From an uncultured Sphingobium sp. (GTDB taxonomy: Bacteria > Pseudomonadota > Alphaproteobacteria > Sphingomonadales > Sphingomonadaceae), in NCBI GenBank assembly GCA_946479185.1, contig CAMLFF010000147.1, forward strand, positions 1 to 7,782: DNA of 7,782 nt, given 5' to 3'. Below, piece after piece: positions 1 through 5,705 of the stretch (its first letter is position 1; the number at the start of each line of letters is the position of its first letter). The notes under the pieces are model-generated. The model was not told the DNA's origin and searched no databases. It saw nothing but the letters and a program-made list of their open reading frames with translations. The translations under genes were made by a program, and so were the position numbers.

Positions 1-2367
1 GAACCAGCCGACATTTGCGATGTTGCGCAGGGCTGCGGTTTGCCAGCCAGCCGTGTCCCGCCACCGCTCATCGACGGCGCGCTGAGCGACGCTATAGCTC
101 TCGAAATCTGCCGCGACCATGAACCAGTCATGGTCGTAGAGGTTCTGGATCAGATCGGCATAGCGATTGGGATCGTCGGGCGAGAAAACGCCAGAGGCGA
201 TGGCGTTCACCGCCTGCTGCAGCTCACGCGAACCTTCGATGATGGCGCGCGGATTATAGCCGTTGGAGCGCTCATGCGCGACTTCGTCCGCCGTGAGGCC
301 GAAGATGACGATATTATCATCACCCACATGATCCTTGATCTCGATGTTCGCGCCATCGAGCGTGCCGATGGTGAGCGCGCCATTGAGCGCAAACTTCATA
401 TTGCCGGTGCCGGACGCTTCCATGCCCGCCGTGGAAATCTGCTCGGACAGATCGGCTGCGGGAATGATCTTCTCGGCCAGCGACACATTATAATTCGGCA
501 CGAACACCACCTTGAGCAGACCACCAACCGACGGATCGCTGTTGATGCGCCGAGCAATGTCATTCGCCAATTTGATGATCAGCTTCGCAACATGATAGCT
601 CGGCGCCGCTTTGCCGCCGAAGATTTTAACGCGCGGCACCCAGTCCCGTTCCGGATGGCTGCGGATCTGATCGTAAAGCGCGACCGTCTCGATGAGATTG
701 AGCAGCTGGCGCTTATATTCGTGGATGCGCTTGATGTGGACATCGAACATCGCTGTCGGATCGAGCCTGATGCCCATATGCTCGCGCAGATAGGTGGCGA
801 GCACTTCCTTATTGGCGCGCTTGATCGCCAGTGCCCGCTCGCCCAGCGCCTTATCGTCGGCGAATTTCGCCAGATCGATCAGCTTCTCGGCATCGTCCAT
901 GAAGGCATCACCGATGGTGTCGCGGATCATGTCCGTGAGGCCGGGATTGCATTCCAGCAGCCAGCGGCGCGGCGTCACGCCATTGGTCTTGTTGTTGATG
1001 CGATTGGGATAAAGCTTGTGAAGATCGGCGAACACCGTCTTCTTCATCAGGTCCGTATGGAGCGCCGCCACGCCATTCACGCTATGCGCGCCGACGAAGG
1101 CGAGATTGGCCATGCGGACGCGCCGCTCGCCATTCTCATCGATCACGGAAATGGCCGAGATGGTCGCATCGTCCATGATGTTGGCCGCACGCGCCTCCCG
1201 CAGCACCATCGCATTGATGGCATAGACGATCTGCATGTGCCGGGGCAGCATCCGCTCGAACAGCGGCAGCGGCCAGCTCTCCAGCGCCTCGGGCAGCAGG
1301 GTATGATTGGTGTAGCCGAAGGTGGCCCGCGTCAGATCCCAGGATTCAGCAAGCTCCAGCCCATGGTCGTCCATCAGCAGGCGCATCAGCTCGGCGACCG
1401 ACACCGCCGGGTGCGTATCGTTCAACTGGATCGCTACCTTGTTCGGCAGCGTGTGGATATCGCCATGATATTGGATATGCCGCCGCACAATGTCCTGAAT
1501 GGACGCGGACGAGAAGAAATATTCCTGCCGCAGCCGCAGCTCCTGCCCGGCCTGATTTGAATCGGCGGGATAAAGCACGCGCACCAGGCTCTCCGCCCGC
1601 ACCTGCTCGGCCAGCGCGCCGGCATGATCGCCCGCGTTGAAGGCATCGAGCTTGATGGGATCGATCGGGAAGGCATTCCACAGGCGCAGCGTGTTCACGC
1701 GGCGGCCCCGCCAGCCGACGACGGGCGTATCGACGGCCATGGCGATGACTTTCTCCGCCGGCCGCCACTCGACCTTGCCATCGGCCTCGCTCACCACTTC
1801 CCCGCCAAAGCCGATGCGATAGGCGCTTTCGCGACGTTCAAATTCCCACGGGTTGCCATGGGCCAGCCAATTTTCCGGCAACTCGACCTGAAAGCCATCA
1901 TCGATACGCTGGCGGAACATGCCGTTCACATAGCGGATGCCATAGCCATAGGCCGGGATATCCAGTGTCGCGAGGCTCTCCATGAAGCAGGCAGCGAGGC
2001 GCCCAAGGCCGCCATTGCCAAGCGCTGCGTCCGGTTCGATCTCCTCAATCTCGGCAAGGTCGACACCATGGGCGGCAAGCGCAGCGCGCACCTCTTCAGC
2101 CACGCCAAGATTGCTCAGCGCATCCCGGAGCAGGCGGCCGATGAGGAATTCCAGGCTGAGATAATAGACTCTCTTCGCACCCGCAGCATTGGCTGCTTTG
2201 GAAGAAACCATCCACCGCTCGATGATATCATCGCGCAGGGTATAAATGGTCGCGGCAAGCCAGTCATGCGGCAGCGCGGCTTGGGTATCCTTGCCAATGC
2301 GATGGACCAGCGCGTCTTCAATGCGCTCCTGCAGCGCCTTGCCTGACACGGATTTGATGCTCGCCAT
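1..2367 (-). CDS. glgP: Glycogen/alpha-glucan phosphorylase, 3' end cut by window edge
   Basis: Cytoplasmic PLP-dependent enzyme (GT35 family) that releases glucose-1-phosphate from the non-reducing ends of glycogen or maltodextrin using phosphate. Translating the minus strand from the ATG at 2367 gives 789 uninterrupted codons. Visible family landmarks are YYLSLEFLIGR (residues 68-78), the glycine-rich GNGGLGRLAACF (117-128), NDTHPAVSVAELMRLL, TNGVTPRRWL, KRIHEYKRQ (546-554), and EASGTGNMKFALNGALTIGT, where K658 is the lysine expected to bind PLP. The frame is still open at base 1, ending in RNIANVGWF. Bacterial GlgP proteins are about 800-830 residues, so only the last 20 or so are missing. 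AAGGGG (2374-2379, read on the minus strand) sits 6 bases before the ATG and supports this start. It is divergent from the MarR gene at 2569. In many Proteobacteria glgP is grouped with glgB, glgC and glgA, which here could only lie off the left edge. I see no frameshift or lost motif. Confidence 0.97.
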   Translation of the reverse strand, partial: MASIKSVSGKALQERIEDALVHRIGKDTQAALPHDWLAATIYTLRDDIIERWMVSSKAANAAGAKRVYYLSLEFLIGRLLRDALSNLGVAEEVRAALAAHGVDLAEIEEIEPDAALGNGGLGRLAACFMESLATLDIPAYGYGIRYVNGMFRQRIDDGFQVELPENWLAHGNPWEFERRESAYRIGFGGEVVSEADGKVEWRPAEKVIAMAVDTPVVGWRGRRVNTLRLWNAFPIDPIKLDAFNAGDHAGALAEQVRAESLVRVLYPADSNQAGQELRLRQEYFFSSASIQDIVRRHIQYHGDIHTLPNKVAIQLNDTHPAVSVAELMRLLMDDHGLELAESWDLTRATFGYTNHTLLPEALESWPLPLFERMLPRHMQIVYAINAMVLREARAANIMDDATISAISVIDENGERRVRMANLAFVGAHSVNGVAALHTDLMKKTVFADLHKLYPNRINNKTNGVTPRRWLLECNPGLTDMIRDTIGDAFMDDAEKLIDLAKFADDKALGERALAIKRANKEVLATYLREHMGIRLDPTAMFDVHIKRIHEYKRQLLNLIETVALYDQIRSHPERDWVPRVKIFGGKAAPSYHVAKLIIKLANDIARRINSDPSVGGLLKVVFVPNYNVSLAEKIIPAADLSEQISTAGMEASGTGNMKFALNGALTIGTLDGANIEIKDHVGDDNIVIFGLTADEVAHERSNGYNPRAIIEGSRELQQAVNAIASGVFSPDDPNRYADLIQNLYDHDWFMVAADFESYSVAQRAVDERWRDTAGWQTAALRNIANVGWF

Positions 2368-2390
2368 ATGCCGCCCCTTATTGATTGATA

Positions 2391-2401
2391 CCGCAGTGCG
2401 G
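2391..2401. repeat. Short dyad in the glgP upstream region
   Basis: CCGCAGTGCGG is a perfect 5-base inverted repeat around a single G, 24 bases upstream of the glgP start. It could be a half-turn operator or a small hairpin in the glgP leader. Dyads this short are common by chance in GC-rich DNA, so the role is unproven. No convincing -35/-10 pair for glgP could be placed here. Confidence 0.25.
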
Positions 2402-2460
2402 CATTTGGCGTGGATATCAACTCTCAACCTGCTCCGCCACAGCTGGTTTTGCAAATTATG

Positions 2461-2543
2461 TGCGCAAATTTCGTTAAGCATGTCACGCTTACCTTCGGTT
2501 GCGCACGCATGATTGCGCAACTAACGTTGCTTCATGCGCAATC
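2461..2543. promoter_or_regulatory. Cluster of TGCGCA palindromes, candidate operator of the adjacent MarR gene
   Basis: Four copies of the palindrome TGCGCA begin at 2461, 2500, 2514 and 2535, within 83 bases and immediately before the MarR start at 2569. The best copy is TTGCGCAA (2513-2520). Two larger dyads nest here: GATTGCGCA (2511-2519) with its exact complement TGCGCAATC (2535-2543) around a 15-base spacer, and GCAAC/GTTGC (2517-2521 and 2526-2530) around TAAC. MarR dimers usually bind palindromes of about 16-20 bases near their own promoter, so an autoregulatory operator is the natural inference. The same region also separates this gene from divergent glgP. A weak promoter could be TTGCGC (2499-2504) with TAACGT (2522-2527) at 17-base spacing, which would lie inside the dyads, but it matches consensus poorly. 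Confidence 0.5.
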
Positions 2544-2568
2544 AGGTGCGGTATCGGTGGGAAATGAC

Positions 2569-3084
2569 GTGACGACGAGCGCAAGCGATGATGCAAAAGT
2601 CTTTGGTGGCATTCTCCCCGACAAGGAGAGCTTTCCGCAGCCGGAGCTCGGGCTGACCATCGCGATCGTGATGGCGGCGCGGCGCTGGCGGGCGCTGATC
2701 GACGAGCAATTGCGCATTCGCGGGCAAAGCGCCTCACGCATGGAGGTCATGTCCGCCATCGCTTATGCGCCACAGCAAAGCACGCAGATCCAGATCGCCA
2801 AACGGATCGGCATTGAGGGCCCAACCCTCACCCGCACGCTGGACATGCTGGAGGCCGATGGGCTCGTCGAGCGGGTGGCGGATCCATCAGACCGCCGTAA
2901 CAAACATATGAAGATCACGTCCGCCGGCTATGCGGAACTGGGCGCGATGATGGACCTGTGCGCCCAATATCGCAGCGGCCTGTTGGATGGCATCTCCGAG
3001 CCGGACATCAAGGCGAACCTTCGCTTTCTCACCACTTTGAGGGAGCGGATCGAAAATGGCATAACGATCCCGCAAAGCGCGTGA
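2569..3084 (+). CDS. MarR-family winged-helix transcriptional regulator (first of two)
   Basis: DNA-binding regulator of the MarR family, which typically works as a homodimer that leaves its operator on binding a small, often aromatic ligand. From the GTG at 2569 it is 171 residues. Residues 26-50 (ELGLTIAIVMAARRWRALID...) form the first dimerisation helix. The winged helix follows: IQIAKRIGIEGPTLTRTLDMLE (74-95) is the helix-turn-helix with its recognition helix, and DPSDRRNKHMKIT (105-117) is the beta wing with the family's D-x-R-R signature. The C-terminal helices close the dimer. The start is uncertain. The frame is open back to a GTG at 2410, but that would put the TGCGCA dyads inside the gene and give an N-terminus unlike the family. 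GTG 2557 is also possible. GGTGGGA (2556-2562) serves 2569. The ThDP enzyme gene follows in the same direction after 152 bases, making it a likely target. The family call is firm; the ligand is unknown. Confidence 0.92.
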   Translation: MTTSASDDAKVFGGILPDKESFPQPELGLTIAIVMAARRWRALIDEQLRIRGQSASRMEVMSAIAYAPQQSTQIQIAKRIGIEGPTLTRTLDMLEADGLVERVADPSDRRNKHMKITSAGYAELGAMMDLCAQYRSGLLDGISEPDIKANLRFLTTLRERIENGITIPQSA

Positions 3085-3180
3085 TTTGCAAGCCGTCCGA
3101 ACAGATTTTCGCGGATCGGAATAGTCGTCACAAACAACCATTTTACTGGAATAGCGCTCGGCACCCTTTTAAGCAGCGAC

Positions 3181-3236
3181 CGCGCGCTCGGGCGATTGCC
3201 CCTTGCGCGCGCTGTTCTGCGCAAGGGAGAGAGAGC
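3181..3236 (+). promoter_or_regulatory. Structured leader overlapping the ribosome binding site of the ThDP enzyme gene
   Basis: CCCTTGCGC (3200-3208) and GCGCAAGGG (3219-3227) are a perfect 9-base inverted repeat with a 10-base loop. The right arm contains the AAGGG core of the ribosome binding site (AAGGGAGAG, 3223-3231, for the ATG at 3237), so the folded RNA would partly mask it. An earlier, mutually exclusive hairpin can also be drawn: CGCGCGC (3181-3187) with GCGCGCG (3205-3211), enclosing GGGC-GATT-GCCC (3190-3201). Forming the first hairpin would free the ribosome binding site and forming the second would hide it. The DNA arms also carry CTTGCGC and TGCGCAA, echoing the TGCGCA sites upstream of the MarR gene, so the dyad could instead be a protein operator. 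Pairing is read directly from the sequence; any regulation is inference. Confidence 0.4.
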
Positions 3237-4868
3237 ATGAAAGCCAGCGAAGCCGTCATCGAGATATTGAAGCGCGAGGGCGTTGATGTGCTTTTCGGCT
3301 ACCCCCGCAATGCGCTGCTGGAAGCTGCTGCGGAAGCCAATATCCGCACCATCATCCCGCGCCAAGAGCGCGTGGGCCTGCACATGGCGGATGCCTACTC
3401 GCGCCTCACGCGCGGCGAGAAATTGGGCGTGTTCTGCTGCCAGCATGGGCCGGGCGCTGAGGTGGCTTATGCCGGTGTCGCGCAGGCCTATGGCGAATCC
3501 GTGCCTTTGCTGTTCCTGCCAGCTGGCTATGCCGTGGCGAACGCGCATGTCGGCCGCAATTTCAACAGCGTGCGCAACATGGCGCAGATCACCAAATCCG
3601 CTGAGCCGCTAAATTATCCTTCGCATGTGAACGCCGTTATGCGCCGCGCCTTCACCGCCCTGCGCAACGGTCGCGGTGGTCCGGCGCTGGTCGAAATGCC
3701 TTTTGACGTGCTGGAGCAGGAAGCACCCGAGGTCGATTACGCGCCCGTGCTGCGCAGCCGCTTCGGCCCCGATGGCGAGAGCGTCGCGCAAGCCGCCAAG
3801 CTGCTTTGCGAGGCCAAGCGCCCGGTGCTTTACGCAGGGCAAGGCATTCACTGGTCGAACGCTTATGCAGAGCTGAAGGAATTGGCCGAGCTGCTGGCGA
3901 TCCCGGTCTGCACCAGCCTGCCCGGCAAGAGCAGTTTCGATGAGACGCATCCGCTCTCGCTCGGCTCTGGCGGCGCGGCGATGCCTTTTGCTGTGCGGCA
4001 TTTCCTCGATGAATCCGATGTGATCCTTGGCGTAGGCTGCAGCTTCACCAGCACCGCGTTCGGCATCCGCATGCCAGCGGGCAAGACGATCATCCACGCC
4101 ACGCTCGATCCGGTTGAGCTCAACCGCACGCTCCCAACCGGTGTGGCGCTGATCGGCGATGCGAAGCTCTCGCTGCGTGCGCTCATCGATGCGTGCAAGG
4201 CGATCATCGGCGGGACGCCACGTGACATGAGCGCGGTTGCCGATCAGATCAAATCGGTTGCCGATGAGTGGCTTGGCAAATGGATGTACAAGCTGACCAG
4301 CGATGAGGTGCCGATCACGCCCTATCGCGTGCTGTGGGATCTGCAGCATACGGTCGATGTCGCCAACACGATCATCACCCATGATGCTGGCAGTCCGCGC
4401 GATCAGCTCACGCCCTTCTGGAAGACCACCGCGCCGCACACATTCCTCGGCTGGGGTAAGACGACGCAGCTTGGCTATGGTCTTGGTCTGGCCCTCGGCG
4501 CCAAGCTCGCTTGCCCAGACAAGCTCTGCATCAATGTGTGGGGCGATGCGGCGATCGGCTTCACCGGCATGGACTTCGAGACAGCGGTGCGCGAACGCTT
4601 GCCGATCATGTCCATCCTGCTCAACAATTCATCGATGGCGATGGAACTGAAGGTCATGCCGCAAGCCACTGAAAAGTTTCGCTCAACCGACATTGGCGGC
4701 AATTATGCCGAGTTCGCCCGCGCGCTGGGCGGCCATGGCGAGCGTATCACGACGGTTGAGGAGATCATTCCCGCCATCAAGCGCGGCATCGCGGCGACGC
4801 AGGCGGGCAAGCCCGTGCTGCTGGAGTTCATGACATCGCAGGAGCAGGATTTCTCCCGCTATCCCTGA
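3237..4868 (+). CDS. Thiamine-diphosphate-dependent enzyme, acetolactate synthase / oxalyl-CoA decarboxylase superfamily
   Basis: Protein of 543 residues with the three-domain layout of ThDP decarboxylases and lyases: N-terminal PYR domain (about 1-165), central Rossmann-like domain (about 185-325, with VLYAGQGIHWSN and IHATLDPVELNRT), and C-terminal PP domain (about 385-535). E44 in PRQERVGLHMADAYSR aligns with the glutamate that activates the ThDP aminopyrimidine. The metal/ThDP motif starts at G436-D437-A438 and ends at N463-N464, the expected spacing of about 30 residues. The usual GDG is GDA here, and the surroundings (GDAAIGFTGMDFETAVR) resemble oxalyl-CoA decarboxylase more than acetolactate synthase. 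The acetolactate synthase motif GYPGG reads GYPRN (21-25). No small regulatory subunit gene is adjacent, which argues against a biosynthetic IlvB. The substrate is unknown: alpha-keto acid decarboxylation, carboligation or 2-hydroxyacyl-CoA cleavage are all possible. The ATG at 3237 has AGGGAG 7 bases upstream; the open frame before it does not look coding. Confidence 0.93.
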   Translation: MKASEAVIEILKREGVDVLFGYPRNALLEAAAEANIRTIIPRQERVGLHMADAYSRLTRGEKLGVFCCQHGPGAEVAYAGVAQAYGESVPLLFLPAGYAVANAHVGRNFNSVRNMAQITKSAEPLNYPSHVNAVMRRAFTALRNGRGGPALVEMPFDVLEQEAPEVDYAPVLRSRFGPDGESVAQAAKLLCEAKRPVLYAGQGIHWSNAYAELKELAELLAIPVCTSLPGKSSFDETHPLSLGSGGAAMPFAVRHFLDESDVILGVGCSFTSTAFGIRMPAGKTIIHATLDPVELNRTLPTGVALIGDAKLSLRALIDACKAIIGGTPRDMSAVADQIKSVADEWLGKWMYKLTSDEVPITPYRVLWDLQHTVDVANTIITHDAGSPRDQLTPFWKTTAPHTFLGWGKTTQLGYGLGLALGAKLACPDKLCINVWGDAAIGFTGMDFETAVRERLPIMSILLNNSSMAMELKVMPQATEKFRSTDIGGNYAEFARALGGHGERITTVEEIIPAIKRGIAATQAGKPVLLEFMTSQEQDFSRYP

Positions 4869-4898
4869 CGCTTGCAAAGCGATGATATTACGAAATTG

Positions 4899-4941
4899 AA
4901 AGGAGCGCCGATGAGCCAAAGGGCATCATCGGCGCTCCTTT
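4899..4941. terminator. Bidirectional intrinsic terminator between convergent genes
   Basis: AAAGGAGCGCCGATGA (4899-4914) and TCATCGGCGCTCCTTT (4926-4941) are an exact 16-base inverted repeat. The loop can pair further as GCC-AAAG-GGC with one unpaired A. The stem starts 30 bases after the stop of the ThDP enzyme gene and ends 15 bases before the stop of the convergent MarR gene. The A/T-rich stem ends give a short U-rich tail in either direction (CCTTTATT on plus, CCTTTCAATTTC on minus), so it should terminate both transcripts. The plus-strand U-tract is short, so efficiency is uncertain. Confidence 0.85.
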
Positions 4942-4956
4942 ATTGCGGCAACCCGC

Positions 4957-5520
4957 TTATTGATCCGGCCCCGTAAAATGAGCGATCTCGTGCCGGATAC
5001 GCGAGAGGACGGAGAGGCATATCTCCATCTCCTCACGCGACACATTTTTGAGCAGCGCCTTGCGGATCGCCGTCACCTCGCGCGAAATCTGCTCGATGAT
5101 GGGGTGAGCTGCAGGTGTTAGATGCAGCTCCTTGATCCGCCGATCATCGCCGCTTTCACGCCGCTCGATAAGTCCCATGCGCACCAGCCCATCGATGATG
5201 CCGACAAGCGTCGCGCTGGTGACAGACATGCGCTCGGCCAGTTCGGTCTGGCTGATGCCGGGCTGAATTTGCGCCCATGCGAGCACCCGCCAGCGCGGCT
5301 GGGTTTGCCCTGAAAAGCGCAGCCGTTCATCCAGCAGATTATGCCAGGCGCGGCCCGTGCCAACGAGCCACCAGGACATCTGCACATGCAGATCCTCATC
5401 CGACCCCGGCTCTAATCCTCTGATGTGCGGCGGGCCGGGAGAGAGCCGTGGCTTGGCCTCCTTCTTCACAAATATCGCCGGCACGGGAACTTCACCCTCT
5501 TTGGATCGCTGATCCACCAC
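4957..5520 (-). CDS. MarR-family winged-helix transcriptional regulator (second of two)
   Basis: MarR-family repressor or activator of 187 residues, longer than the usual 140-160 because of a proline- and charge-rich N-terminal extension of about 40 residues. The core begins with a dimerisation helix (HVQMSWWLVGTGRAWHNLLDERL, about 45-67). The helix-turn-helix follows: ISQTELAERMSVTSATLVGIIDGLVRMG (89-116), recognition helix about 101-114. The wing is RRESGDDRRIKELHLT (120-135) with the D-D-R-R signature. It starts with GTG; a second GTG follows directly (5515-5517), and the GAGGGAGGG just upstream fits the second slightly better. The only nearby ATG (M48) lies inside helix 1 and would damage the fold. 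It converges on the ThDP enzyme gene and diverges from the TonB receptor gene, with palindromic sites in the shared upstream region, so it probably controls itself and the receptor. It is clearly different in sequence from the MarR at 2569, so the pair is not a simple tandem duplicate. Ligand unknown. Confidence 0.94.
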   Translation of the reverse strand: MVDQRSKEGEVPVPAIFVKKEAKPRLSPGPPHIRGLEPGSDEDLHVQMSWWLVGTGRAWHNLLDERLRFSGQTQPRWRVLAWAQIQPGISQTELAERMSVTSATLVGIIDGLVRMGLIERRESGDDRRIKELHLTPAAHPIIEQISREVTAIRKALLKNVSREEMEICLSVLSRIRHEIAHFTGPDQ

Positions 5521-5540
5521 CCCTCCCTCATTTCTGTTCC

Positions 5541-5552
5541 TTGATTAATCAA
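5541..5552. promoter_or_regulatory. Perfect palindrome TTGATTAATCAA, candidate MarR operator
   Basis: This 12-base sequence equals its own reverse complement and lies 20 bases upstream of the second MarR gene, in the region shared with the divergent TonB receptor gene. A-T-rich palindromes with TTGA/TCAA ends are typical MarR-family binding sites, and the position suits autorepression. A close copy lies at 5585-5596. Binding by this particular regulator is inferred. Confidence 0.6.
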
Positions 5553-5553
5553 A

Positions 5554-5566
5554 CCTATTGCATAGG
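5554..5566. repeat. Dyad CCTATTGCATAGG between the two candidate operators
   Basis: CCTAT and ATAGG form a perfect 5-base inverted repeat around TGC, and a third ATAGG recurs at 5577-5581. It overlaps the candidate -35 box of the receptor promoter, so it could be a second protein site or part of an extended operator. The short length makes chance a fair alternative. Confidence 0.3.
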
Positions 5567-5588
5567 CCCCTAAAAGATAGGATATGAA
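5559..5588 (+). promoter_or_regulatory. Candidate promoter for the TonB-dependent receptor
   Basis: TTGCAT (5559-5564) and TATGAA (5583-5588) with an 18-base spacer resemble a sigma-70 type -35/-10 pair and point toward the receptor gene, leaving a leader of about 110 bases. The -10 overlaps the second TTGATTAATCAA-like site (5585-5596), so a MarR dimer bound there would block polymerase. Consensus agreement is moderate and alphaproteobacterial promoters vary, so this is tentative. Confidence 0.35.
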
Positions 5589-5596
5589 TTAATCAA
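5585..5596. promoter_or_regulatory. Second TTGATTAATCAA-like site
   Basis: TGAATTAATCAA matches the perfect palindrome at 5541-5552 in 10 of 12 positions and lies 44 bases from it, about four helical turns. Two sites on one face of the helix would suit cooperative binding or a loop across the divergent promoters. Confidence 0.45.
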
Positions 5597-5616
5597 CACC
5601 CTAACGATCAGGGTGT
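5596..5616. promoter_or_regulatory. Inverted repeat ACACCCT-N7-AGGGTGT
   Basis: A perfect 7-base inverted repeat with a 7-base spacer (AACGATC) directly follows the second TTGATTAATCAA-like site. Its sequence is unrelated to that site, so it may bind another regulator or form a hairpin early in the receptor leader RNA. It lies downstream of the candidate -10 box, a usual place for a repressor. Confidence 0.4.
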
Positions 5617-5705
5617 GACGACTTATGGACCCGATCCGTCACCGGTCAAGCCACATGTCAGTTCATCCTCGCCGCCAATGGACGGGAGGAGCCAAGGGAG
5701 AGGAA

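Noticed and set aside
40..1560. Long plus-strand open frame (506 residues) opposite glgP
   Set aside because: It is the antisense of a clear glycogen phosphorylase. Its sequence is rich in R, H, D and I, has no recognisable domain, and is a mirror frame typical of high-GC coding DNA.
1624..2346. Plus-strand open frame of 240 residues opposite the 5' part of glgP
   Set aside because: Same mirror-frame effect; the minus strand here encodes the conserved YYLSLEFLIGR and GNGGLGRLAACF motifs.
2380..2420. TTGATTGATA and TTGATATC near glgP as further copies of the TTGATTAATCAA operator
   Set aside because: Only the TTGAT half is shared and there is no palindromic partner; such half sites are expected by chance in AT-rich intergenic DNA.
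2958..3236. Upstream extension of the ThDP enzyme frame (93 extra residues)
   Set aside because: It would overlap the MarR gene by 127 bases, has non-family composition, and the ATG at 3237 has a good ribosome binding site and starts the PYR domain exactly.
3085..3236. TPP riboswitch before the ThDP enzyme gene
   Set aside because: Neither the CUGAGA box nor the conserved P4/P5 core of the THI element is present, and the gene uses the cofactor rather than making or importing it.
3609..4439. Minus-strand open frame of 276 residues opposite the ThDP enzyme gene
   Set aside because: It overlaps fully with a gene that has clear family motifs, and its product has the arginine- and histidine-rich composition of an antisense shadow.
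3237..4868. Calling the enzyme ilvB/ilvG (biosynthetic acetolactate synthase)
   Set aside because: GYPGG and GDG are altered, no ilvN-type small subunit follows, and the context is regulatory and transport rather than branched-chain amino acid synthesis.
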